This document shows, piece after piece, positions 8,829 to 17,216 of a stretch of DNA of 62,150 bases. The notes beneath the pieces were generated by a model, which saw only the letters and a program-made list of their open reading frames with translations, ran no database searches and was not told the origin of the DNA. Both the position numbers and the translations under genes were made by a program. The DNA lies in contig QBMK01000004.1 of assembly GCA_003249035.1 (NCBI GenBank), positions 156,008 through 218,157 of the forward strand, given 5' to 3'. Every line of letters begins with the position of its first letter. Position 1 is the first letter of the stretch. The DNA comes from Pseudanabaena sp. (lineage in GTDB: Bacteria; Cyanobacteriota; Cyanobacteriia; Pseudanabaenales; Pseudanabaenaceae).

Positions 8829-9272
8829 TTAAAGACTTCGATCTAAAGCTCTTTCCCCACCCCAAGACTCAACGATCGCATCGTCATATTTATCAGCAGT
8901 ATGAAGGACTGAAGATACGGATGTCTGTAATTCGTCGCGATCGCAGGTAGAGCCAACTAAAGTTGTATGAAAACGAATATCGCCATCATCATCGATACTG
9001 AAAACCCCAAATGGTAGCTCAGAATTTTTTGTGAGTAAGAATTTCATGAGATCCTGTGTGATTTCCGCCCCCGTCACCACATAAGACCAAGTAGAAATGA
9101 TTGCTTCAGTATTTCCCCAAGGTAAAACTTCAACATTTGCAGTTGCTGAACCTAGAGGTAATACAAATATAGGCATATCATAGGGTGGGGAATAGACATT
9201 CTCATACAGGTCATTTAACCATGGCTGAATCTTTTCATAACAAGCTTGTTGTATGGGTGTCTCAAACTTCAT
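8829..9272 (-). CDS. YbjN-like (T3SS chaperone fold) protein, copy 2
   Basis: A 147-residue protein, the tandem paralog of the preceding entry, starting at an ATG (M-K-F-E-T-P-I-Q-Q-A-C-Y). The conserved G-D-I-R-F-H and W-G-G motifs are intact. No transmembrane or signal sequence is seen. The 50-bp gap to the next gene and the same strand suggest an operon of two YbjN-like proteins and the HAS-barrel-like protein. Function unknown; YbjN-like proteins in other bacteria are linked to stress and surface phenotypes. Confidence 0.7.
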   Translation of the reverse strand: MKFETPIQQACYEKIQPWLNDLYENVYSPPYDMPIFVLPLGSATANVEVLPWGNTEAIISTWSYVVTGAEITQDLMKFLLTKNSELPFGVFSIDDDGDIRFHTTLVGSTCDRDELQTSVSSVLHTADKYDDAIVESWGGERALDRSL

Positions 9273-9443
9273 ATCATTTCCTGCAATCTAAGATCTTGCT
9301 TTTATCTATTCCACATAGTGAAGACTTATCATCTTTGACTTCACAATTTTGGATTAATTTAATAATCCTGTTACAAAAGATTAATTTTTTCCGTATTCTC
9401 TGTTACGGGCTTTATGGTGATCGCCAGTTTTATCAGGATATAA

Positions 9444-9504
9444 AAACCATTAAAAACAAAACTATGCGAAGCAATGCATCTCATCACTTTGTTTTTAATG
9501 GTTT
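9444..9504. terminator. Inverted repeat with 17-bp arms after the NrtA/CmpA-like gene
   Basis: Arms 9444-9460 and 9488-9504, A/T-rich, with a 27-nt loop that itself contains TGCGAAGCA. It overlaps the last codons of the minus-strand gene ending at 9495 and would terminate it with a long U-run. Confidence 0.7.
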
Positions 9505-10823
9505 GTTTTTAATGATTTTTCAGGATCAAACTTTAAGCCATCGAAAAAAGTTTCTATACCGCGTGTAGTTGCGATCGGAATATTTGTGTCGGGAACTCCG
9601 ATCGCCTTAGCTGCATTTTTCCAGAGATCTTCGCGATTCACTGCGTCAATGGTTTCTTTCGTTTCAAAATCATCAGGCAGAGAATTCCATCGACGATATT
9701 CATTCAGGAACCAAAGATCGTGACTTTTATAAGGATAAGAAACTGAGATGCCGTCATTTGACCAATACTTGATAGAGTTAATAGAACTAGGATTATCGAT
9801 TTTCAGTCTTTTCTTGTTTTGCTGAGGACTATTTTTAAAAAGCTGAGAAAATATCTTAATCGGCTGCGATATAAGATTGCGACTCATAAAACTGAGAGCT
9901 AAAAGCGTATCCAATTCTTGAGCATTAGCAGGATCGTCACACCAGATCTGTGCTTCCATAGTTGCTTGGAGCAGCGCTTGAGTAGCGATCGGATATTTGT
10001 CCACCCAATCAGCCCGCATTGCCAAAATCTCCCCTGGGTAATTGTGCCAAATTTCTCCTATGGCGATCGCTGGGTCAGCAAGATTAGCTTCGACTAATTT
10101 GAGTGTGCGCCAGCTATCTAGACAGAGTATGTCAGCTTCGTTCTGTTTGATTTGAGGAATCATCTCATCAAATGGAATCTCCAAGATATCAATATCCTGT
10201 TTCGGAATCACATCCATTGATGCTAGCCAATATCTTAGCCATAGGTCGTAATTACTGCCTATTTCCGCGATCGCACCATTCATCGGCTTCCCAAATAACT
10301 TGGCAATATCTTGCCAAGGCGAGAAAGTAGCACGTCTAAGTTGAATCCCAAAGGGATTGAGGCGCTTAGAAACAACAATATATCCACCGTGAGTATGAAG
10401 CCGCATCAGCACATACATGGCTGTTTTACGCGGATGTCGTTTGACTAAGCCCTCATTTAGTAGTTCAGGCAAAGGGCTATAGAAATGTCCGCCGTCAATG
10501 CCCTCATCACTTGTGCCGAACTCCGTTCCTATGACGGTGCGATCGCAAATATCTTGCCACGATTTAAATGGAACTAGTTCCACATCAGTCATGCCATATT
10601 TAGCAAACAGTTTTTTGTTTTTGGCGACCAAGAGCGGTGCAACTTCAAGCGATGGAATAATGCCAAGGCGAACCGATTGCACTTCAGGGATATTCGACAC
10701 TTTAGCATCAGCATTAATCTGAAATGGCTGATTAGTCAAAGATTTGGACGTACAGTTATTCAGCAATACTGTACTTGCCGCTACGCCAAGTTTAGTCAAG
10801 AGCTTACGTCTAGAAAGTTGCAT
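9495..10823 (-). CDS. Orphan NrtA/CmpA-family substrate-binding lipoprotein
   Basis: A 442-residue periplasmic solute-binding protein related to nitrate (NrtA) and bicarbonate (CmpA) binding proteins: S-V-R-L-G-I-I-P, the A-P-L-L-V-A-K-x-K-x-L-F-A-K-Y-G-M segment, and F-G-T-S-D-E-G-I-D-G-G-H. The start chosen (ATG at 10823) gives S-R-R-K-L-L followed by the lipobox L-L-N-N-C, so it is a lipoprotein with a Tat-like twin-arginine. The frame extends 18 codons upstream without improving the signal. No permease or ATPase genes flank it, so it may serve a transporter encoded elsewhere or act as a sensor. Ligand not determinable from sequence alone. Confidence 0.82.
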   Translation of the reverse strand: MQLSRRKLLTKLGVAASTVLLNNCTSKSLTNQPFQINADAKVSNIPEVQSVRLGIIPSLEVAPLLVAKNKKLFAKYGMTDVELVPFKSWQDICDRTVIGTEFGTSDEGIDGGHFYSPLPELLNEGLVKRHPRKTAMYVLMRLHTHGGYIVVSKRLNPFGIQLRRATFSPWQDIAKLFGKPMNGAIAEIGSNYDLWLRYWLASMDVIPKQDIDILEIPFDEMIPQIKQNEADILCLDSWRTLKLVEANLADPAIAIGEIWHNYPGEILAMRADWVDKYPIATQALLQATMEAQIWCDDPANAQELDTLLALSFMSRNLISQPIKIFSQLFKNSPQQNKKRLKIDNPSSINSIKYWSNDGISVSYPYKSHDLWFLNEYRRWNSLPDDFETKETIDAVNREDLWKNAAKAIGVPDTNIPIATTRGIETFFDGLKFDPEKSLKTNH

Positions 10824-11007
10824 ACCAATTCTTCCGGCAATTTCCAAAAAATTATTAAAAGTGTTACTCCTCAACACTTTTGCCGCAATTTACTTTCAAG
10901 CCGACTATAAACAACAATATAAGACCCATTGAGGGGCTTCGCCTGAGACCATGCTTGCGCTGGGTGTGATCGTATACCGCTCGCAAATTTTTGTTTTTAT
11001 CTCAGAT

Positions 11008-12120
11008 TCAATCGCCTAAAAATGAATGAACTATATCTAGGATACGCTGACTGGATTTGCCATCGCCAAAGGGATTGGCAATATTCGCCATTTTTTCATA
11101 AGCAGTGCGATCGCCTAGTAATTGAGAAGCTGCCTCGACAATATCATCGGTTTCGGTCCCGACCAGCTTGCTTGTCCCTGCGTCAACAGCCTCTGGGCGC
11201 TCAGTGGTAGAACGCAATACTAATACAGGTTTACCGAGGCTTGGCGCTTCTTCCTGCAAGCCACCTGAGTCACTCATGATCAGATAGCAGCGTTGCATTG
11301 CCCCAACCAATTGTTCATAATCTAGAGGCTCAACTAAGAAAATGCGCGGATGATTGCCAAGTTTTGCCATTAACGGCTCTCGCACTACAGGATTTAGATG
11401 CAGCGGGAGTACTAGAGCCACATCAGCAAAATCTGCCAAGATCTGCAACCAAGCTTGGATAATTTGTTCTAATGGCTCTCCCCAATTTTCACGACGATGA
11501 ACTGTGGCTAAGATCACTCGATGGGCTGCCCAGTCTAAGCCTTTGATCTCACATATAGGCGATCGCCCCGAAACATATAACAAAGCATCAATTACGGTAT
11601 TACCAGTATTGTGAATACCAGTTTTCACACCAGAAACTTGGAGATTATGCACTGAGGCAAGGGTAGGCGCAAAATGTAGCTGAGCGATTTGCGAAACTAG
11701 ACGACGATTGGCTTCTTCAGGGAATGGATTAAATAGGTTGTCTGTGCGCAGTCCAGCTTCAACATGTCCAACAGGAATTTGTTGATAAAAGGCGGCTAGA
11801 GCCGCAGCAAAGGCTGTGGTGGTGTCACCTTGGACTAAAACAATATCTGGTTGGATCTCTTTGTATAACTTTTCTAACCCGATCAAGCTGTTGCAAGTAA
11901 TCTGGGTAAGAGTCTGCTTCGGCTGCATGATCCCTAAATCATAATCTGCCTTTAGCTCAAACAACTGCATCACCTGCTCCACCATTTCTCGATGTTGTCC
12001 AGTTAAAATCACCGAAGTTTTGAACTGAGGCTTATTTCTGAACAGATGAATAATAGGAGCAAGTTTAATTGCTTCTGGACGAGTTCCTAAAGTAATACAA
12101 ACGTGGAATTGAGTTGACAC
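11008..12120 (-). CDS. wecB: UDP-N-acetylglucosamine 2-epimerase (non-hydrolysing)
   Basis: Interconverts UDP-GlcNAc and UDP-ManNAc in the cytoplasm for surface polysaccharide synthesis. At 370 residues it has the expected length. Motifs: L-G-T-R-P-E-A-I-K near the start, V-Q-G-D-T-T-T around residue 95, G-H-V-E-A-G-L-R-T, F-P-E-E-A-N-R-R, H-R-R-E-N-W-G, and S-D-S-G-G-L-Q-E-E-A-P. It follows the membrane-anchored unknown gene by 8 bp and is probably co-transcribed with it. Confidence 0.94.
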   Translation of the reverse strand: MSTQFHVCITLGTRPEAIKLAPIIHLFRNKPQFKTSVILTGQHREMVEQVMQLFELKADYDLGIMQPKQTLTQITCNSLIGLEKLYKEIQPDIVLVQGDTTTAFAAALAAFYQQIPVGHVEAGLRTDNLFNPFPEEANRRLVSQIAQLHFAPTLASVHNLQVSGVKTGIHNTGNTVIDALLYVSGRSPICEIKGLDWAAHRVILATVHRRENWGEPLEQIIQAWLQILADFADVALVLPLHLNPVVREPLMAKLGNHPRIFLVEPLDYEQLVGAMQRCYLIMSDSGGLQEEAPSLGKPVLVLRSTTERPEAVDAGTSKLVGTETDDIVEAASQLLGDRTAYEKMANIANPFGDGKSSQRILDIVHSFLGD

Positions 12121-12128
12121 AATAATCC

Positions 12129-12980
12129 TTACTTAATGACCATTGGTGAAGCAATAGATGCAGCTTTAGGAGCTTTAGTACCACTAAATACAGCATGAAT
12201 TCCTCTCAATGTGAAAATAATAATCACACAAAAAACAACATATTGGGCAAGTTGCATCGTAAAAGTGGGCGTTCTAATAAAAGATTGCCAAGCAACATTA
12301 TTCGCTACGGAAGTTGTCTCCGAATGGATATCGTCAATCTCTGTGGAGTCAGGAATTGAAGGAACATCAGCTAGAAATAAAAACTCTGAATCTTGAAGTG
12401 AGCTTGTATTATCTATTTCGGAATTTAGATAATTATCCGATGTTGAATTAGTATTTGGTAAAGGCTCGGGAGCATTTATTTCTCCAAAGATTTCATCTAG
12501 ATCGGGGCTAGATGTTGGAAGATTTTCTTCGCCATTGGCGCGATCGCGCAGATCGTTTCGCTCTAGCATAGGATTTAGCGGCAATAATGGTAACGGAGGT
12601 ATTCTAGGAATTTTTGTTGACTCAATGATTCCGCCATTTTCGCTAATACTTAGATCGTCTTGCTCAACTATGTAAATCTCCTCAGTCCATGCAGGTTCGT
12701 CAAATCCTGTTTGCTGCCAAGAAACTGAGATCTTAGAAACTTCTTTAACCTCAAGGGTGACAAACAATTTCTTGAGGATTCCCATTAGTACTTGCTGATC
12801 GGGAATTCGAATCTCATCGTTTAGCGATAGCCGATCTGACTCAATCAAAATTTCCAAGCTATCGCCGACCCGTTCGACATTTGCTAACATTGCTTGAGAT
12901 CTGAGCAAACGATTCATTACAAATGCGATCACCTTAACATTTCCCTGTTTGGCTTGTTCGGCTAGCGGATTTTGTGTCAT
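12129..12980 (-). CDS. Conserved protein with acidic linker and C-terminal membrane anchor
   Basis: A 283-residue protein in three parts. Residues 1-120 form a folded domain (A-E-Q-A-K-Q-G-N-x-K-V-I-A-F-V-M-N-R-L-L, then V-R-V-G-D-S-L-E-I-L-I-E-S) of a type found in cyanobacterial proteins of unknown role. Residues 120-230 are an acidic Ser/Pro/Asn-rich linker. Residues 237-265 form one transmembrane helix, so the N-terminal domain should face the cytoplasm. It is the first gene of a two-gene operon with wecB. I do not recognise a function. Confidence 0.7.
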   Translation of the reverse strand: MTQNPLAEQAKQGNVKVIAFVMNRLLRSQAMLANVERVGDSLEILIESDRLSLNDEIRIPDQQVLMGILKKLFVTLEVKEVSKISVSWQQTGFDEPAWTEEIYIVEQDDLSISENGGIIESTKIPRIPPLPLLPLNPMLERNDLRDRANGEENLPTSSPDLDEIFGEINAPEPLPNTNSTSDNYLNSEIDNTSSLQDSEFLFLADVPSIPDSTEIDDIHSETTSVANNVAWQSFIRTPTFTMQLAQYVVFCVIIIFTLRGIHAVFSGTKAPKAASIASPMVIK

Positions 12981-13080
12981 GGCATCAACCTCGGATGCTA
13001 ATCGTAAAAATAGTTTTCAAATCAAGCCAAATGTATCAGATTTTTGTAACTATATCTGAGCTGTCGCCAAACTCAAAAAA

Positions 13081-13109
13081 TAAATGAGGGCGCGAAGCGC
13101 CCCCATTTA
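13081..13109. repeat. Palindrome, 13-bp arms with one mismatch, GAA centre
   Basis: Arms 13081-13093 and 13097-13109 around GCGC-GAA-GCGC, in the intergenic region between the wecB operon promoter and the TPR gene. Confidence 0.8.
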
Positions 13110-13151
13110 CACATAATCAAATAGATAGAGATATTTACCTGTGCAGAATTT

Positions 13152-13204
13152 CCCCAAACCTGTAAGGTCGCGCCCCGCAGGGGCGCGACCTTACAGGTTT
13201 GGGG
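13152..13204. terminator. Perfect palindrome, 25-bp arms, GCA centre
   Basis: Arms 13152-13176 and 13180-13204 are exact reverse complements around GCA, and the innermost part is C/G only. It lies 38 bp beyond the end of the TPR gene and is likely its terminator. It is among the longest perfect palindromes in the window. Confidence 0.88.
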
Positions 13205-13242
13205 GTGTAATTAATTAAGCGCATCTACTTATATATGATTAG

Positions 13243-14448
13243 CTAAAAACTACCCCGCATAACTTGATTTAGCATGGCTTCAACTTGAGAGGCAAGCTTG
13301 GTGTTACTAATGCCCAGATGATCTAAGACGCTAAGCGATAATTCCAGCGCTCGCAAAGACTTGCCTTGATATTGATATTGCAATTGCGAGCTACTACATA
13401 GTTTATACAGACAAGCTAAATCGTATAAAGATTTGGCATAGTCAGTCATCATCCCAAATTGCTCAAAAGCGCTCGAAGCATCAACTAATGAGTCTTCGGC
13501 AGTTTCGATCGCATCTTCATCAAGGCTATCTAGACCATCGAGCAAACGATGCATATAGATGCGCCCTCGAATATGTTTAGCGATCGCAATTCCCTTCAGA
13601 TATTGGTAATCCCGGAAACGCGGTAACACATTCACCCTAATGCAGATTAGGCTTGCTTCAACTTGGCGATCGCCTAGCAAAGCCTCAGCCAGATCGCAAT
13701 ATAAGTAGCCAATTTCAATCGTGTCAACAGGTTCTTTGAGCAAAGCGATCGCATCTTGGATTAATGCAATTGCAGTTTGCCACTGAGATTCAGCGATCGC
13801 AACTTTCGCCAGCCCCTTAAGCGCTTGCAACCGCAAAAAATTATCTGATTTGGCTAGAGCTATATCAAGAGTATTTTGAAAAAGGCTAGCCGCTTGATTG
13901 ATATCACCAGACGCCAAATACAATTTCCCCAAGTAGGTGTAGCTTTTGGCAATCTCGCGTTCACCCGCTATTTCTAGACGCGCTGACAGCGATCGCTCAA
14001 AGCTCATTAGAGCTGACGGGATATCATTTATTCGTAAATAATATTGACCGATGGTGTCATCGATTAAAGCTTGCCCCTCCCGATTATTGCTATAAGCTTC
14101 ATGAGCCGCTTGCAAAATATCTAAAACATCGCTCAATTCCCCAAATTCATGCGCCAGAATCGCACGTACATAGAGCAAATAAGCCTCTTGTTCGCGATCT
14201 GGATTTTGATCTAAAGTCTCCCCCGCCTGTTGGACAAGAGCTTTCGCTCTTTTCAATGATTGTGGTTGCTTTGTGGCAATTAGTTCCACGGCAAGATCGA
14301 GTAAGACCCTAGAGGTCGTGCTGAGATCTTCTGCCTCGTTTTCGCCAGTGGTTGTATTTTGAAGACATTGTTCAAAATAGGCGATCGCTAGGGTGCGATT
14401 CTGCTGCCGCAGTTGCTGCCCTTGGATCAGAAATTCAGCTAATTTCAT
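13243..14448 (-). CDS. Tetratricopeptide repeat protein
   Basis: A 401-residue cytoplasmic protein made almost wholly of TPR-like helical pairs, for example the blocks around I-G-Q-Y-Y-L-R-I-N-D-I-P-S-A-L-M-S-F-E and S-Y-T-Y-L-G-K-L-Y-L-A-S-G-D-I-N-Q. TPRs mediate protein-protein contacts. There is no enzymatic domain. The frame opens at a TTG (14460), but a GGAG six bases ahead of the ATG at 14448 decides the start. Partner unknown. Confidence 0.8.
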   Translation of the reverse strand: MKLAEFLIQGQQLRQQNRTLAIAYFEQCLQNTTTGENEAEDLSTTSRVLLDLAVELIATKQPQSLKRAKALVQQAGETLDQNPDREQEAYLLYVRAILAHEFGELSDVLDILQAAHEAYSNNREGQALIDDTIGQYYLRINDIPSALMSFERSLSARLEIAGEREIAKSYTYLGKLYLASGDINQAASLFQNTLDIALAKSDNFLRLQALKGLAKVAIAESQWQTAIALIQDAIALLKEPVDTIEIGYLYCDLAEALLGDRQVEASLICIRVNVLPRFRDYQYLKGIAIAKHIRGRIYMHRLLDGLDSLDEDAIETAEDSLVDASSAFEQFGMMTDYAKSLYDLACLYKLCSSSQLQYQYQGKSLRALELSLSVLDHLGISNTKLASQVEAMLNQVMRGSF

Positions 14449-14661
14449 GAGAAACTCCAAAATTATGCGTGCAAGTAGCTTATTTTTAGGCTACTTACAC
14501 TTCATAAATAGTATCGTACCCAAAAAATCTATACCAAAACTCACCCTTTAGGACTATCAAATCCTAACTTTTAGACGTGCCGCGCCGCCGACACAGTCAC
14601 TGATCGCTAAAATAAGCGATCGCATTAAGCGCCTACGGCGCTCTAATCTCAAACCCGAAAC

Positions 14662-14710
14662 GCAAACAATTTTAAAAGGGGCGCAAAGCAACCCTTTTAA
14701 AATTGTTTGC
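14662..14710. repeat. Inverted repeat, 19-bp arms, imperfect GC centre
   Basis: Arms 14662-14680 and 14692-14710 are exact, with an 11-nt centre containing GC-AAA-GC. The flanks read CTCAAACCCGAAA, resembling the flank of the palindrome at 16681. The region 14449-15090 otherwise holds no gene; a spurious open frame on the minus strand is created by the palindrome. Confidence 0.75.
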
Positions 14711-14786
14711 AGTATTTTATCGGAAATTGACATAAGTTGCATGAAACCCTTATGACAAAAGGATTTACAAAAAAATAAATTATTGG

Positions 14787-14807
14787 GAACAAATCTAGTC
14801 TTTGTTT
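14787..14807. promoter_or_regulatory. Dyad repeat copy 1 (GAACAAA-N7-TTTGTTT)
   Basis: First of three copies of a 21-bp dyad around the exported-protein gene at 15091. The copies also share the flanking bases GTCT. The spacing between half sites suits a dimeric DNA-binding protein, but the regulator is unknown. Confidence 0.5.
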
Positions 14808-14878
14808 TGTCTTTAAGCTAGAGAGTTTTGACAAAGAAGGAGTGACTTAATAAAACACAAATACCTATATTTTTTACG

Positions 14879-14899
14879 GAACAAATTTAGTCTTTGTTC
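14879..14899. promoter_or_regulatory. Dyad repeat copy 2 (GAACAAA-N7-TTTGTTC)
   Basis: Second copy, 92 bp after the first and about 190 bp upstream of the start at 15091. Copies 1 and 2 agree over a direct repeat of about 27 bp including the trailing TGTCT. Confidence 0.5.
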
Positions 14900-15090
14900 T
14901 GTCTAATTACAAAAGGGTATTCGTTGAAAAAATTTTGAACTCCTTTTGTTAAAGGATTTCATTACTTAAAAGCCTCTTGTACAAATCTCGTGTCAGATTT
15001 TCATGTAGTAAGAGAATTTAGGTAATTTAATTTTTAATTTGCAAATACTCTCCAGTTCTAACACTTCTTGAAATTCGGAGCATTTACTAG

Positions 15091-15420
15091 ATGAATTCAC
15101 TAAAAACGATCGTTGCTGCTTTAGTAGCTGGAACCACTGTCGCTATCTCTATGCCTATGATGGCTAATGCTGACACTGCTGTTGTCCAACAAAACACACA
15201 AACCTCTGTGGTTACTGGTAACAACAACGCAGTAAAGAGTACTAGTGTGCAAACAAACAGAACAGTGACTACTGGCAGATCCAATCGTTCATCAGGTGAC
15301 ATTGGAGTAGTTCAAATCAACGATCAGCTTACAGATGTTATGGGTGACAACAACTCTGTCACTACCAAAAACACTCAACAGAACGTAATTCGCACCAATC
15401 GCGCTAAGGTCAAATATTAG
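15091..15420 (+). CDS. Small exported Asn/Gln/Thr-rich protein
   Basis: A 109-residue protein with a clear Sec signal peptide: M-N-S-L-K, hydrophobic core, and cleavage after A-N-A about residue 27. The mature part is rich in N, Q, T, V and contains two related blocks, V-V-Q-Q-N-T-Q-T-S-V-V-T-G-N-N-N-A-V and V-V-Q-I-N-D-Q-L-T-D-V-M-G-D-N-N-S-V. The spacing Q-x3-Q-x5-G-x-N-N recalls curlin-type amyloid repeats, but only two units are present. No cysteines. Possibly a secreted fibre subunit; this is inference. The first of three exported-protein genes. Confidence 0.75.
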   Translation: MNSLKTIVAALVAGTTVAISMPMMANADTAVVQQNTQTSVVTGNNNAVKSTSVQTNRTVTTGRSNRSSGDIGVVQINDQLTDVMGDNNSVTTKNTQQNVIRTNRAKVKY

Positions 15421-15494
15421 AGACTGCTAAGCTAATGTTGGTTTTTCTAGTCTTAACCAACTAATTTGAACCGCTCTCGACCTAATTAAGGCTC

Positions 15495-15537
15495 ATCGAT
15501 AGATAGAACAAACTAGTTCTTTGTTCTGTCTATCGAT
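15495..15537. promoter_or_regulatory. Dyad repeat copy 3, embedded in an 18-bp-arm inverted repeat
   Basis: The core GAACAAA-N7-TTTGTTC (15506-15526) is extended outward by ATCGATAGA/TCTATCGAT, giving arms 15495-15512 and 15520-15537 with one mismatch. It lies 75 bp after the first exported-protein gene and could be an operator for the next genes or an RNA hairpin between them. No T-run follows immediately, so a terminator is less likely. The rest of 15421-15758 shows nothing else I can name. Confidence 0.5.
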
Positions 15538-15758
15538 ATACTATAGCATTTTTTTAGATGGGTAAAGATCTCGACCTAATTACTTATATGTAGATCCTTG
15601 AGACAAAACCCAGAAATCTCTACAGCCCTCTTCAAGCGACAGTATCAGCGATCTTAATTGCTGTTAACTAGATCGCCTACCCAAGATTATTGCCTATCAG
15701 CAATGGTCGAATATTTGTTATGCAAAAAATTATGGAATCTACAGAGAAGATTAATACC

Positions 15759-16136
15759 ATGAAGAACTCCTTACATCCATTCAAGAGCTTATCGATTGTA
15801 GGCGTAGGAGCATTTTTGTGGATACTGCCTTGCATTTCGTCAGTCAATGCCCAATACCAACCGCGTACTCAACGAAATAGTGCGGATGTTTCGGGTAACT
15901 CCACAACACATACCAACGTTCAAGTGGACACTTCTGGTCGTGATAATGTCAATCAAAGATATAGAAGTGAAATTGAAGGTACTGGTGTGCAAAGCTCCAC
16001 GAGCGTACAACTAAACTTTAGTGGCTGTAAAGATCAAAATTCTACTCAAACCGTTTCGCAATCGAAAACTGGGATTGGAGCAAATGCTAATGCATCAGTT
16101 TCAGTATGTAACCCAGCCCGCAAATTGAGGAATTGA
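15759..16136 (+). CDS. Small exported Ser/Thr/Asn-rich protein
   Basis: A 125-residue protein with a signal peptide (M-K-N-S-L-H, then G-V-G-A-F-L-W-I-L-P, cleavage after V-N-A about residue 30). The open frame extends 23 codons upstream, but the ATG at 15759 places the signal peptide at the N-terminus. The mature part is rich in S, T, N, V, with alternating polar/hydrophobic strands (T-N-V-Q-V-D-T-S-G-R-D-N-V-N-Q) and two cysteines (about positions 91 and 118) that could form a disulfide. Only 3 bp separate it from the next gene, so they are co-transcribed. No family recognised. Confidence 0.7.
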   Translation: MKNSLHPFKSLSIVGVGAFLWILPCISSVNAQYQPRTQRNSADVSGNSTTHTNVQVDTSGRDNVNQRYRSEIEGTGVQSSTSVQLNFSGCKDQNSTQTVSQSKTGIGANANASVSVCNPARKLRN

Positions 16137-16139
16137 GAA

Positions 16140-16622
16140 ATGGACATAAGCTTTTCTAACTACTTACCTCATCTGCGATTGAATTCTTCACGTATTGGTT
16201 TGGGAGTCAGATTATCCATCCTCACTTGCCTTATTTCTTCTTTGCATATGTTTCCAGCCTTTGCATCCGATTTGTCTACTTCTCAGAGTAGTAACTATCA
16301 GGAAAGCACTTTAAGTATTGATCCCAATGATTTGAAGAGCAATGTCACTTTAATGATTTCTGGACAAAGTGCTAATACTACTCTTGACCTTCAAGTCCGA
16401 CTCAATGGCAAGTTAGTGAATTTGGCTAAGCATAGTAAACGTGCCGAAATTTCTCTTAATAAATGCTTCGTCAATCATAGTTGTGTGATTGATATTACTG
16501 GTAACTATGCTCCATCTGGTTCTGGGATCATCACCCAAGTAGTCTCAGCCAGTAGTAATTCTCGTCAAGAGTTAGGTGGTAGCGGTGGCGTATCGCAACA
16601 AATTCGGCTTTTCTCTAGATAA
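16140..16622 (+). CDS. Exported beta-rich protein with one disulfide pair
   Basis: A 160-residue protein. Residues 1-42 form a long signal peptide (hydrophobic core L-S-I-L-T-C-L-I-S-S-L-H-M, cleavage after A-F-A). The mature domain alternates strands (L-D-L-Q-V-R-L-N-G-K-L-V-N-L-A) with two cysteines nine residues apart (C-F-V-N-H-S-C region). Size and strand pattern resemble small Ig-like accessory proteins such as CsgC/CsgH of curli systems, but no diagnostic motif is visible. The start lies 3 bp after the previous stop. It ends in a Gly/Ser-rich segment. Confidence 0.65.
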   Translation: MDISFSNYLPHLRLNSSRIGLGVRLSILTCLISSLHMFPAFASDLSTSQSSNYQESTLSIDPNDLKSNVTLMISGQSANTTLDLQVRLNGKLVNLAKHSKRAEISLNKCFVNHSCVIDITGNYAPSGSGIITQVVSASSNSRQELGGSGGVSQQIRLFSR

Positions 16623-16680
16623 AAAATATGCGTGAAAATCGACAATACTATACATAGCTGACTTTTAGAAATGTATCTCA

Positions 16681-16728
16681 AACCCAAAGAACTGATTTGC
16701 GGCGCGCCGCAAATCAGTTCTTTGGGTT
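16681..16728. terminator. Perfect palindrome, 24-bp arms, no spacer
   Basis: A 48-bp exact palindrome (16681-16704 with 16705-16728) centred on GGCGCGCC. It stands 58 bp after the last exported-protein gene and likely ends that transcript. Confidence 0.85.
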
Positions 16729-16827
16729 CTAGTTGAGGCTGCTGATATTGATAGCGATCGCCATCAGCATTTATATGATTTCAAGGTATGCAGTAGAATA
16801 AATTATAGATTTTTATTAATTGCGACC

Positions 16828-17187
16828 ATGAGTCAACCCGATAACCTTGAAGAGCGCTTTCGTGAGCTAGAGCGCGAAGTAATGGGCAACAAGCAACAAG
16901 TAAGTAGCCAAACTCACGATCCTAATAAACGAGCTGAGCCTGAATTTGTTGCGGTTAGTCAGAGTGTTGATGCAGCGAAGACTGGTTTAGGTAGTCTCAT
17001 TACGTGGGTTAACAGCCTAACTGGTGCAACCAAAGTCGCAGCGATCGTGGTGATCGGTCTAGTTTCATTTACGATTCTGAGTTTTATATTTAAATTAGTA
17101 ACAGCCGCGATTTCGATTGGCATTATGGCGTTAGTCGGGTTTATTTTGTATAAGGTATTTTTCGAGCCTAGCCCAACTCAATCATAA
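16828..17187 (+). CDS. Small membrane protein with two C-terminal helices
   Basis: A 119-residue protein: a charged N-terminal region (L-E-E-R-F-R-E-L-E-R-E-V) that may form a coiled coil, a linker, then two hydrophobic segments at about residues 69-90 and 93-112, ending in K-V-F-F-E-P-S-P-T. Proteins of this plan are common in cyanobacteria and sit in plasma or thylakoid membranes. No function known to me. It is flanked by palindromes on both sides, suggesting a monocistronic unit. Confidence 0.7.
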   Translation: MSQPDNLEERFRELEREVMGNKQQVSSQTHDPNKRAEPEFVAVSQSVDAAKTGLGSLITWVNSLTGATKVAAIVVIGLVSFTILSFIFKLVTAAISIGIMALVGFILYKVFFEPSPTQS

Positions 17188-17216
17188 GAATTTACTGTAT
17201 AAACTTTCCTATACCC

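Noticed and set aside
8779-8865. N-terminal extension of the first YbjN-like protein
   Set aside because: It would overlap its paralog, and alignment of the two places the start at GTG 8778.
14557-14742. 61-codon minus-strand frame
   Set aside because: Created by the palindrome at 14662-14710; no protein-like pattern.
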